A stretch of 18,937 nt of DNA from a bacterium. Lineage in GTDB: Bacteria > Bacteroidota > Bacteroidia > Bacteroidales > Muribaculaceae. The translations under genes were made by a program, and so were the position numbers. Of the stretch, positions 6,350-14,500 are shown in pieces (positions within the stretch are counted from its first letter, which is position 1; the number at the start of each line of letters is the position of its first letter). The notes under the pieces are model-generated. The model was not told where the DNA came from. It saw nothing but the letters and a program-made list of their open reading frames with translations, and did not search any database. Location: the NCBI GenBank assembly GCA_004559845.1, contig SFWW01000058.1, positions 1 to 18,937 of the forward strand, written 5' to 3'.

Positions 6350-6919
6350 TTATTTGGTAAATTTCAATGTATTGGCAATTTTGTCCACCTCGTTGTCGAA
6401 GTCTTGTTTTTTGTCTAAGGGATAAGTGCACGCAATCACGTATTTAATCTTGGCGGGCGACACCTGATAGAAATAGGCACGATAGCCAAAATCGTCTTTA
6501 ATTTTTGCCACGCCCTTGGCGCCTTCCACCTTTTTTTCAAGCACCTCGCTCGACGAGGTGGCAAATTCTATATCATTGGCAACAATCTCTTCAGGAGAAA
6601 GAACGGAAGTGGTCGCATCAAAAGCCTGCATATCCACCATCTTCCCGGCGCTCAAATAGAGTTTGCCCCCGCGTTCCTTTTCCATCTGCTTGTCATTGTT
6701 TTGAGGAGCAAAACCTGCCGGCAGTTGCACACTGAATCCCCAAAATTCATTCTCATAAGTCACCCCATTTTCAAAACCGGGTGCAGCCGCCTCAGCCGCC
6801 TCAGCGCTTTCACTACAAGAGTCCTTACTGCCGGAGCCATTATTGGAAGAGCCCTTACTGCAAGAGCCCATCATCAGCCAGCACAGCGCCACAATAGTCA
6901 TCAAAAAAATTTTCTTCAT
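6350..6919 (-). CDS. Lipoprotein of unknown function
   Basis: The 189-residue protein has a signal peptide ending in a lipobox (MMGSC, Cys20) and should be lipid-anchored. After the Cys comes a Ser/Gly/Asn- and Ala/Glu-rich linker (about 21-48), then a compact domain of about 140 residues beginning GVTYENEFWGFSVQLPAGF. The opening, a strand carrying FSVQLPAGF, resembles the start of PsbP/DcrB-like domains, but I cannot confirm that. It sits between another lipoprotein gene and the repeat protein in one minus-strand operon, so the three are probably made together. Confidence 0.75.
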   Translation of the reverse strand: MKKIFLMTIVALCWLMMGSCSKGSSNNGSGSKDSCSESAEAAEAAAPGFENGVTYENEFWGFSVQLPAGFAPQNNDKQMEKERGGKLYLSAGKMVDMQAFDATTSVLSPEEIVANDIEFATSSSEVLEKKVEGAKGVAKIKDDFGYRAYFYQVSPAKIKYVIACTYPLDKKQDFDNEVDKIANTLKFTK

Positions 6920-6993
6920 CTTTTACTCAATTTTAAATAGTTATTCTCAAAATTCTCAAATCTCAAATTTCTAACTTCTCTCCTCTTCCCCAT

Positions 6994-7755
6994 CTATTTC
7001 AGTTCTGCAAAATCTTTTGTGGTGTTTTTGCACTGCATATAGAGCGACGAAGCCGACCAAATTTGGTAGCGCTCGGCGCCATCCGGCAGAAACACTTGCA
7101 CACTGCGTTTGCCTCCGTCCCAACCTTCGCCCAGCACATAGAGAAACAGGCACACGCCGGTGCCGCTGATTTGAACCTTCTCATGCTTGTTCACACTTGC
7201 CTTCATCTCAATGGTGTATGGCGTAAGGGGGTGATAGCCGTTCTCCGGAGAAGCGCCCTTCAGCACAGCCGCCGGCAAATAGCGCTGACCATAACTGTCG
7301 TGGCTTTGCCAAGCACGCACCTTATCAAAAACGCCCCGCTTCATTTCCGAAGCGCAACCTCGGCTACAAATCAAATCCACACACTTCTCCCCCACTTCCG
7401 GGTTGCGGAAAAAGAGTTCCATTGCCATCGTAGCCAATGCTGCCGTACCGTGAGGCGATTTACCCAAAAAGTTTTCATACAAGTCGGCAAATTCTTCATA
7501 CGATGCCGGGAAAGCAGTGAAGGTAACCACCCCGGAAGCATCGGCATCGTAGGTTTCAGCCGAGAAATTGCCCTCGCAAGTGTAGGTGGAGGAGCCCAAT
7601 TGATAGGTGGTGGCATTCACCAATTTGCCGGTCACAGCCACCGCTGGCACGCTATCCGCTTCATTCGTCACGGAAGCGTCGACGGAAGTGCCGGCCGAAG
7701 GCTTACAGCCAACCAATAGCACCGTAAAAATCAAAAGATTGTAAATCCTATTCAT
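6994..7755 (-). CDS. Cysteine-containing lipoprotein of unknown function
   Basis: The 253-residue protein has a short signal peptide with lipobox LLVGC (Cys17). The mature part contains VTFTAFPASYEEFADLYENF followed by a segment reading KSPHGTAALATMAMELFF, and paired Cys residues (EKCVDLICSRGC) that could form disulfides in the periplasm. A C-terminal beta-rich part ends KNTTKDFAELK. I do not recognise the family with confidence. It is the first gene of the operon, with a promoter at 7799-7827, and lies 74 bp from the next gene. Confidence 0.75.
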   Translation of the reverse strand: MNRIYNLLIFTVLLVGCKPSAGTSVDASVTNEADSVPAVAVTGKLVNATTYQLGSSTYTCEGNFSAETYDADASGVVTFTAFPASYEEFADLYENFLGKSPHGTAALATMAMELFFRNPEVGEKCVDLICSRGCASEMKRGVFDKVRAWQSHDSYGQRYLPAAVLKGASPENGYHPLTPYTIEMKASVNKHEKVQISGTGVCLFLYVLGEGWDGGKRSVQVFLPDGAERYQIWSASSLYMQCKNTTKDFAELK

Positions 7756-7798
7756 ATCGTATGAGTTAAAAAAATGATTACATTGAGTATCTGCACCA

Positions 7799-7827
7799 CA
7801 AATTTACAAAAAAACCAAATTTCGCAA
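7799..7827 (-). promoter_or_regulatory. Promoter of the minus-strand envelope operon
   Basis: On the minus strand TTG (7825-7827), 18 nt, TAAATTTG (7799-7806), about 44 bp before the ATG at 7755. Confidence 0.6.
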
Positions 7828-8097
7828 TAATAAAAGATTTGCCCCCAAAATATCACGATTAAGAAACGATGAACAAGGATAATTATTTTGGTTGCAAAGG
7901 GACAGTTCTTATGGTAGGCGCGTTTTTTTGGCGTGGTTGCAAAGGGATGGTTCTTCTGCAAACAAAAACCCGCCCCCCACAGGCAGGCGTAGGTTGTTTT
8001 CTCCTTTGCACGCCACAAAAGCGGGCATTCATAGCCGTTATCAATCAAAGAGCCGTGTGTTTCCCCCACACACAACCACACACAATGGCGATTCTTA

Positions 8098-8128
8098 TTG
8101 TGAATGTGGAGAATAATTTCTACCTTTG
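8098..8128 (+). promoter_or_regulatory. Promoter of the DUF4199-GT2 operon
   Basis: TTG (8098-8100), 20 nt, TACCTTTG (8121-8128), 27 bp before the ATG at 8156. Confidence 0.7.
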
Positions 8129-8155
8129 CATTTAGCAAAATAATGCGCAACAACG

Positions 8156-8695
8156 ATGGAATGCCGCAAAAGTCTTTTTAAGCAAGGAGCAGAATGGGGT
8201 GTGCCTTTTGGCATCTACCTCTCGGTGATGGCTTTGCTATTTATCTTCTCCGATAAGCATGTGGGACTTGCAGCCCTTTCTTTGGCGATGCTGCCGGTGA
8301 TTCCCGTGCTCATCTACCGATGGCAAAAGAAAAGATTTGTGGCAGAGCAAGGCGCTACGGCTTTCTCCAACCTTTGGATGCTGGGCATCCTCATATTCAT
8401 AGGCGGCTCGCTCATTGCAAGCGCTGTGAGTTATGGCGTGCTGCAATATGTTCGTCCGGATTTTTTCTACGAGCAGGCGCGCTACGTGATTCACGAATAC
8501 GAGGTGGCGCCACAGCGCTTTGGCGATAATATGCAGCAGGTGGTCGACGCTTTGCAAATGATCATCGATAAGCAAGCGGCGCCGCGCAACATCGACTTGG
8601 TGCTCACCGGATTTTGGACGAGCTGCTTTTTGGGTTCGCTGCTGAGCGCACTTTTGGCTGCCATCATTCCATTGATGGCAAAAAATAAACAATAA
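8156..8695 (+). CDS. DUF4199-family integral membrane protein
   Basis: The 179-residue inner-membrane protein has four hydrophobic segments: about 15-31 (GVPFGIYLSVMALLFIF), 36-53, 73-95 (MLGILIFIGGSLIASAVSYGV) and 150-173 (WTSCFLGSLLSALLAAIIPLM). Between segments 3 and 4 lies a charged, mostly helical stretch of about 50 residues. This pattern and its position directly before a GT2 gene are typical of Bacteroidetes DUF4199 proteins, whose function is not established; a role with the neighbouring lipid-linked glycosyltransferase is an inference from context. ATG 8156 lies 27 bp after the promoter -7 box. It is the first gene of a four-gene plus-strand operon. Confidence 0.8.
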   Translation: MECRKSLFKQGAEWGVPFGIYLSVMALLFIFSDKHVGLAALSLAMLPVIPVLIYRWQKKRFVAEQGATAFSNLWMLGILIFIGGSLIASAVSYGVLQYVRPDFFYEQARYVIHEYEVAPQRFGDNMQQVVDALQMIIDKQAAPRNIDLVLTGFWTSCFLGSLLSALLAAIIPLMAKNKQ

Positions 8696-8738
8696 GTAAC
8701 AAACTTTTTTTACATCACAATATAAATTCTTTTCTGAT

Positions 8739-9698
8739 ATGGATATTTCTGTAGTAGTTCCTCTATATAATGAAGCTGAATCGCTGCCTGAATTGGCACA
8801 GTGGATTGAGCGGGTGATGAAGGAAAACAACTTTTCCTATGAGGTGCTGATGATTAATGATGGCAGCACCGACAATTCGTGGGAGGTGATTCAACAACTG
8901 CATCAAGACAACCCCAACATTAAGGGCGTGTGCTTCCGACGCAATTATGGCAAATCGCCGGCACTGAACACCGGCTTTGAACGCGTGAAGGGCGATGTGG
9001 TGATTACTATGGACGCTGACTTGCAAGATAGCCCCGACGAGATTCCACACCTCTACAAAATGATTATGGACGAGGGCTACGATTTGGTGAGCGGATGGAA
9101 GAAAAAACGCTACGACCCCAAAACCAAAACCATCCCTACCAAACTCTTCAACGCCACGGCACGCAAGGTGAGCGGCATCCACAATTTGCACGACTTCAAC
9201 TGCGGCTTGAAGGCATATCGCTTGGAGGTGGTGAAGCACATTGAGGTGTATGGCGATATGCACCGCTACATTCCCTACCTGGCAAAAAATGCAGGCTACA
9301 CCAAAATCGGCGAACGCGTGGTGCAACACCAGGCACGCAAATATGGCGTGACCAAATTCGGTCTCGACCGATTTGTGAACGGCTACCTCGATTTGCTCAC
9401 TCTGTGGTTTCAAACCAAATTCGGCAAAAAACCGATGCACTTTTTCGGTTTGATTGGCTCGCTGATGTTTTTCTTTGGCTTGCTTGCCGTGATGGTGGTG
9501 GGTGGCATCAAACTCTATCACCTCTCTGTGGGCACCCCTGCCATACTGGTCACACAATCGCCCTACTTCTACCTCTCGCTGGTGTGCATGATTTTGGGCG
9601 TGCAACTCTTCCTGTGCGGCTTCCTTGGCGAACTCATCATCCGCCATTCAGCCGACCGCAATGAGTATGAAATTTCTGAAGAAATAAAAGGAGAATGA
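8739..9698 (+). CDS. Family 2 glycosyltransferase, polyprenyl-phosphate type (DPM1/GtrB/ArnC-like)
   Basis: The 319-residue enzyme would transfer a sugar from a nucleotide donor to undecaprenyl phosphate on the cytoplasmic face of the inner membrane. The GT-A domain shows DISVVVPLYNE at the start, INDGSTDNS (Asp41), the metal-binding DAD (92-94) within DADLQDSP, and NCGLKAYR plus the KYGVTKFGLDR segment that matches the RxxGxSK-like region of this subgroup. Two membrane helices follow (about 235-257 and 277-299), as in GtrB/ArnC, and a short charged tail. It starts 43 bp after the DUF4199 gene and overlaps the next gene by 4 bp. The sugar cannot be told from sequence. Confidence 0.9.
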   Translation: MDISVVVPLYNEAESLPELAQWIERVMKENNFSYEVLMINDGSTDNSWEVIQQLHQDNPNIKGVCFRRNYGKSPALNTGFERVKGDVVITMDADLQDSPDEIPHLYKMIMDEGYDLVSGWKKKRYDPKTKTIPTKLFNATARKVSGIHNLHDFNCGLKAYRLEVVKHIEVYGDMHRYIPYLAKNAGYTKIGERVVQHQARKYGVTKFGLDRFVNGYLDLLTLWFQTKFGKKPMHFFGLIGSLMFFFGLLAVMVVGGIKLYHLSVGTPAILVTQSPYFYLSLVCMILGVQLFLCGFLGELIIRHSADRNEYEISEEIKGE

Positions 9699-10168
9699 AG
9701 CACTCACTTCTTCACATATTGAGTGCACTTGCTGTGCTGTGTGCGGCAGCGTTGAACAGCTGCACCGGCGATGGCTGCACCGACAACAGTTCGAGCTTGC
9801 CACTTGCCCACTTCTACCAAAACGGCAAGGCGGTGACGGTGAGCAACCTCTCGGTGCGAGGTATCGGTGCACCCGGCGACAGCATTTTGGTGGATAATGA
9901 GAGTGTGAGCGAGGTGTACTTGCCTTTGCCGCCTTCGGCTAAGATGTGCCAATTCGAATTCAACTACAACACTGAAGGCGCCCCCGCCGACACCATCACC
10001 CTCCACTACACTGCCACCCCTATGTTTGCCAATATGGATTGCGGAGCTATGTATGGGTTCAATATCAGCGCTCATCAATTCACCCGCCATGCCATCGACT
10101 CCGTGGCGCTCGTCAAACCTGAGGTGACCAACAACAATGCCGTGACATTAAGAATATTTATGCGATGA
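9695..10168 (+). CDS. DUF6452-family lipoprotein
   Basis: The 157-residue protein has a signal peptide with lipobox LNSC (Cys23), so it should be lipid-anchored. The mature domain starts with a Cys-containing stretch (TGDGCTDN), followed by repeated beta strands such as VYLPLPPSAKMCQFEFNYNTE and TITLHYTATPMF, and ends VTLRIFMR. The features and the direct pairing with a DUF6048 gene fit DUF6452, a Bacteroidetes envelope family without known function. It overlaps both neighbours by 4 bp (ATGA at 9695-9698 and 10165-10168), so translation of GT2, DUF6452 and DUF6048 is likely coupled. Confidence 0.75.
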   Translation: MKHSLLHILSALAVLCAAALNSCTGDGCTDNSSSLPLAHFYQNGKAVTVSNLSVRGIGAPGDSILVDNESVSEVYLPLPPSAKMCQFEFNYNTEGAPADTITLHYTATPMFANMDCGAMYGFNISAHQFTRHAIDSVALVKPEVTNNNAVTLRIFMR

Positions 10169-11025
10169 AACTTTTTGCACCACATATCCTTACAGCACTT
10201 GCCCTCATGACAAGCACCGCGTGGGCACAATCCACTGAGCAACGCCGCATCACACCTGTGAAACCCAACACCAACACCGTGCTCCGACCGGCAAAGGGCA
10301 CTAAGGAGGAGGTGGTGCAGCGCTATTTGGAGGGCGACACGGCTTCGGCGCAAGAAGAACTGCGCAAAGACTCGCTGCGACGCGTGTATCCCCGCTATCC
10401 GCTCACCACACAAGCCTCTTTCGGACTCAACTTTGGCGATGCGCTCCTCATGGCGTTCGGACAAAAATACGGGAGCTTCGGCGTTAGCGCCACCCTGAAT
10501 ATGTGGAACCGTCTACAACCCGAAATCGAACTCGGGCTGGGGTTTGCCAACCACACGCCGGAGGACATGAATTTCACCTACAAGGGAAAGGCGTCACCCT
10601 ACGTGAAGGTGGGCGCCAACTATAATTTTGCGTTCAAAAACGACCCCAAATACCAAGTCTACGCCGGTGTACGCCTCGGCTATTCCTCTTTCAAATTCGA
10701 TATCAGCGATGTCACCTACCACGACCCCTATTGGGATGAAACCCATTCCTTTAGCATCAATGGCATCTCTTCGCATGCGCTTTGGGGCGAATTGTTGGCA
10801 GGACTGAAAGTAACGCTTTTCAGCAACTTTGCCTTGGGATGGCAAGCGCGCTACCACGGCATCTTCAGCGAAAAAAAGAATCCCAACGCTCAAGCGTGGT
10901 TCATTCCCGGCTACGGTGCACGCGACAAATCGTTCTCCTTCACCATGAGCCTCTACTACACACTCCCCCTATCCACCCAAAAGTGGCCAAAAACGGAAAA
11001 TAACGAAAACGAAAACGGAAAATAA
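10165..11025 (+). CDS. DUF6048-family outer-membrane beta-barrel-like protein
   Basis: The 286-residue protein has a signal peptide (about 1-21, cleavage after AWA). A polar linker of about 60 residues follows, with EEVVQRYLEGDTASAQEELRK. From about residue 75 on, alternating amphipathic strands such as ASFGLNFGDALLMAFGQ, YVKVGANYNFAFKND, YQVYAGVRLGYSSFKF and FSFTMSLYYTLPL are spaced as in an 8- to 10-strand outer-membrane barrel. The family is found next to DUF6452 in Bacteroidetes. The last residues (KTENNENENGK) are encoded by a 22-bp tandem duplication and look like added low-complexity sequence. It is the final gene of the operon and is followed by a terminator. Confidence 0.75.
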   Translation: MKLFAPHILTALALMTSTAWAQSTEQRRITPVKPNTNTVLRPAKGTKEEVVQRYLEGDTASAQEELRKDSLRRVYPRYPLTTQASFGLNFGDALLMAFGQKYGSFGVSATLNMWNRLQPEIELGLGFANHTPEDMNFTYKGKASPYVKVGANYNFAFKNDPKYQVYAGVRLGYSSFKFDISDVTYHDPYWDETHSFSINGISSHALWGELLAGLKVTLFSNFALGWQARYHGIFSEKKNPNAQAWFIPGYGARDKSFSFTMSLYYTLPLSTQKWPKTENNENENGK

Positions 11026-11034
11026 CGAAAACGA
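10991..11034 (+). repeat. 22-bp tandem duplication across the stop of the DUF6048 gene
   Basis: The unit CGGAAAATAACGAAAACGAA and flanking A residues is present twice with a 22-bp period (C at 10994 and 11016). Because 22 is not a multiple of three, the second copy is read in another frame and supplies the present TAA stop. Confidence 0.7.
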
Positions 11035-11061
11035 AATATCCCCCAAAAAATACTTTGCATA

Positions 11062-11094
11062 AAAGCCCGAATGGAGCGAATCCGTTCGGGCTTT
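11062..11094 (+). terminator. Terminator of the 8156-11025 operon
   Basis: AAAGCCCGAA (11062-11071) pairs perfectly with TTCGGGCTTT (11085-11094). The A and T flanks let it work in either direction. It lies between the operon and the minus-strand SRP RNA gene. Confidence 0.8.
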
Positions 11095-11125
11095 CAATCA
11101 TATAAAACATGATAGTTATGGACAC

Positions 11126-11229
11126 AAAAAAGGGCAAGTGAACTACATCGCACCGCTACAACCAATTACCCTTGCTTCGGTCAAGACCTGGGGGATTCAA
11201 AGGGAGCTGGCCGTGTAGGACTTACCCGA
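11126..11229 (-). ncRNA. ffs: Signal recognition particle RNA (4.5S, small bacterial type)
   Basis: This RNA is the scaffold of the SRP that targets membrane proteins co-translationally with Ffh and FtsY. On the minus strand the conserved domain IV core reads CCAGGTC, a 6-nt tip TTGACC, then GAAGCAAGGG, matching the Ffh-binding symmetric and asymmetric loops (AGGUC/GAAGCA). The two ends pair: GGGTAAGT (11227-11220) with ACTTGCCC (11139-11132), then TACA with TGTA. A T6 run follows (11131-11126), so the closing stem doubles as terminator. The size is about 100 nt. The tip aligned with the usual GGAA tetraloop reads UGAC, a URRC-type loop. The promoter lies directly upstream. Confidence 0.9.
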
Positions 11230-11232
11230 CTG

Positions 11233-11263
11233 CAAAGGTACTACTTTTTTCCAAACCCACAAA
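11233..11263 (-). promoter_or_regulatory. Promoter of the SRP RNA gene
   Basis: On the minus strand TTTG (11260-11263), exactly 19 nt, TACCTTTG (11233-11240), with the RNA start expected at about 11229. Confidence 0.85.
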
Positions 11264-11361
11264 ATATTCCGCCACATTTTTTCAAACCACAGCCCCACAC
11301 CTCACTAATTTAAAACCACTAACCAACGCCCACCCACCAAATCCCCCTTATCCATCCTCCT

Positions 11362-11406
11362 TATAGCATCCATAACATCTATAGGGTCTATAGCATCCAT
11401 AGCATC
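11362..11406. repeat. Five 9-bp tandem repeats (YATAGCATC)
   Basis: Consecutive 9-mers TATAGCATC, CATAACATC, TATAGGGTC, TATAGCATC and CATAGCATC, then TAA. The array lies about 100 bp upstream of the SRP RNA promoter and downstream of the receptor gene, in a stretch with no gene. Confidence 0.7.
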
Positions 11407-11447
11407 TAACCCGAGTGCGAAGCGCGGCAGATGAATGCCATGCCATA

Positions 11448-11489
11448 CAGAAAGCCGACCTTGCTATCCAATAAGGGCGCAAGGTCGGC
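11448..11489 (-). terminator. Terminator of the TonB-dependent receptor gene
   Basis: GCCGACCTTG (11454-11463) and CAAGGTCGGC (11480-11489) form a perfect 10-bp stem with a 16-nt loop about 47 bp beyond the stop codon. The T tract on the minus strand is short (TTTCTG), so termination may be partial. Confidence 0.6.
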
Positions 11490-11535
11490 GATTATGATGA
11501 GATGTTGGTTATCTCAATTGAGGGTGGAAATCAGA

Positions 11536-14500
11536 TTAGAAAGTGTATTTCAAACCGATTTGTGCACGCCAGCGGCTGTAGTAGTCGCTGTAGGAGCGCA
11601 TATCGTAGTCAGTTTGTTCCACATTGCCTTCAGCATTCTTAGCATATCCGTGGAGGAATTGGAATTGACCGTTGCCACTGTAGGTAACCGGGCTGTAGTA
11701 AACAGAAGAACCGGTTGAGGTGTAGTGACCCCACTTCTTGTTGAAGAGGTTGGCAAGGTTTTGGATGTTGAAGGTGAGTTGCAGCGAGTGCATCATCTTG
11801 CCTACGCGGAATTTGTAGGTTTGTGCGAAGTGGAAGTCGAAGTGGTGTTCGAATTCTTCGTTGTCGGCAAAGCGTTCGAAGTATTCACCACGGTGGCTAC
11901 GCAAGTAGGAGTCGCCTGCAATCCAAGCCTTCATAGCGGTGCGTTGCATGTCAGCAGTGTAGGAAACGCCTGAAGATTTACCGGTTTTGAATTGCATTTG
12001 GTCGATTTCCGCATCAGTTGGGATGTAGAACAAGTCGTTACCGTTGGAGCTATCGCTGTTGAGGTCGCCGTAGTAGTAGATAGAATAGGGCGAACCGCTG
12101 TTGCAGGTGTAAATCAAGCCCACGCTGGTGTTCCAGTGCTTAGCGTAGTCGCGGTTGTAGAATGCGCTCACGTTGATTTTGTGAGGAGTGTTGTAGGCAG
12201 TGCGTCCCACTTCAGGATCGTTGGGGTTGCTACGAGTGTAGTTGTAGTTGAAGTTGGATTGAGCCACTGAGCTACCTCCGTAGTTCACCGACTTAGAGTT
12301 GGTGAAGGTGTAGCTTGCTGCCAAAGTCAAACCGAAGTTGAATTTCTTTTCAGCCTTACCGCTCAAGGTGAGGGTGTGACCCTTGCTGGTGTTGTCGAGC
12401 AAATAGATGTTGGAGAACGGAGTGCCGGTAGTAATCTTCTGGAGATAAGGACGTTGGTCGAAGCCGAGGCTTGCAAATTTGTCGCCGAGTGTGGTTTTGC
12501 CATCCCATTCGTAAGCGAGGTTGCGGTAAACCACATCGTTGATAGTTTTCGACCACACACCTTCGAAGATCCAGTCGATACCTGCCCAAGTGGCGTCCAT
12601 AGCGAGGTTCAAACGGAGAGTTTGGGCAAACTTAAAGTCGTCGGCAAACACGTTGATGGTTTGCGAACCGGCTGCTTTGAGGTTTTGTGCATTTTCTTGC
12701 TGACGGTTTTTGTCGAGAATCACTTGCACATCTTTAGCAGCTGTGCCCGACACATTGTAAGTGGAGAGCTGAATACCGGTGTTGGAGAAGTTATTGCTCA
12801 ACCACACGAAGGGGATACGACCGGTGAACAAACCAGCACCACCGCGGAGCACCACTTTCTTATCTTCGTCCACTTTCCAGCGGAAGCCGAGGCGTGGGCT
12901 AAACATAGGAGTGCTCTTGAGCTTGTGGTCGGTGCGTACGTCCCAACCCTTAGAAGCTGCATATTCGTTGAATTCGGTGTTGGCAGTGGGGGTGTCGAAG
13001 AACAAAGGCACATCGATGCGCACACCGTAGGTGAGTTGGAAGTTGTTGGTCACTTCCCACTTGTCTTGTGCATAGAAGCCGAGTTGGCCGGCAGAGAAGG
13101 CTGCTTTCCAACGAGGATCGCCTGTTACATCCACATTTGCCATACCAAAGCGATATTGCTTAATGTGACCGGGTTCGCCGTTGAGGGCTGCCTTGAAATC
13201 GTCGGGAGTAGCAAAGTAGTAAGTACCGTAGTTGTCTTGGATAAACAAGTTGGCGAATTTGTAGTATTCGTCGTGCGTACCGAAGGTGAAGGTGTGGTTA
13301 CCTTTGTAGAGGGTCACGTTGTCGGTGAAGGAGATAATGTCTTGATCCAAAGCATTGGCAGTGGAGCTGCGTTCTGTACCGAAGCACACTGAACCGCTAC
13401 CCACGCTGCTGATTTGAAGCATTGGGAACATTCCGTAGGGCGAACGAGAGTCGCGCACACGCACATAAGAAAGGAGCGCTTCGTTGCTCACTGTGGGTGA
13501 GAAATTGCTGTGAAGTTCGGCAGTGAACGAGTTGGTCACGCTCTTGAAGTCGTATTGATAGTCAGTGGCATCAAGATAAGTAGCAGAGCTATTGCCATTC
13601 AATTGCTTAGCGTAAACCAAACGCCATCCGAGGGTGAGTTTGTGCTTGTCGTTGATGTTCCAGTCGAGTTTCACACCGGCTTTGTCGCTCTTGGTGTAGT
13701 TGTTGGGGTTGTTGAATGTGCCATTGTATTCCACACCTTGTCTTTTAGCAGCTTCTTGAAGGGTGGTGAGAAGGTCTTGTGCCACGGCTGCATCCACGCG
13801 AGAAGCCTCTGAACCCAAGCCATAGTTGTTGCTGTATTCGTTCATCGACTTTTCGTAGTTGGCGAAGAAGAACAATTTATCCTTCACAATCGGACCACCA
13901 AGGGTCACACCATAGTGGTAGTTCTTTTCATCTTGATAAGGTGAAGAAGTTTTACCATTGCGGAGCACATACTTGTCGCTGATGAGGTCTTTGTTCATAT
14001 AGTCGCCATACACCGAACCGTGGAATTCGTTCGTACCGCTCTTGGTAATGGCGTTGATTGAACCACCGGTAAAGCCGGATTGACGAACGTCGAACGGTGC
14101 CACTTGCACTTGGATTTGTTCCACTGTCTCCATAGAGAGGGGTTGAGTGCCGGCTTGACCACCGTTTTGACCGTTGGAAGTAAGACCAAACACGTCGTTG
14201 TTTACGGCGCCGTCCACCATGAAGCTGTTGTAGCGGTTGCTCACACCGGCAAACGACATAGCGCCGGATTGAGAAATGTTAACCATGGGGTTGAGGCGAG
14301 TCACATCGGCGATGCTGTGGTTGGTGGAAGGAATCATAGCAATGTCTTTCGCACTGAACGACATGGCTGCACCGGTCTTGGTGGCATCGATGCCTGCCTT
14401 ACCGGTTACCACCACTTCTTGAAGTTGACGAGAGCCCACTTCAAGCACAGCGTTCACTGTGGAGGTTTCACCAAGGGTGAGGGTGAGGTTGTCTACTTTT

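Larger units (their letters stand above)
7756..8155. other. 400-bp divergent intergenic region with repeats
   Basis: No gene is supported. It holds divergent promoters at both ends and a 21-nt direct repeat beginning GGTTGCAAAGGGA at 7890-7910 and 7935-7955 (19 of 21 identical). A related inverted copy CCTTTGCACGCC (about 8003-8014) pairs with GGCGTG...GCAAAGG (7930-7945). There are also hairpins AACC-CGCC (7967-7974) with GGCG-TA-GGTT (7986-7995), and GTGTG with CACAC (8055-8073). The repeats may be part of a dispersed intergenic element. Confidence 0.45.

Noticed and set aside
8763..9647. Minus-strand 294-residue ORF
   Set aside because: It is the antisense shadow of the glycosyltransferase gene, whose motifs are complete on the plus strand.
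11172..11366. Plus-strand 64-residue ORF
   Set aside because: It lies across the SRP RNA gene and its promoter on the opposite strand.
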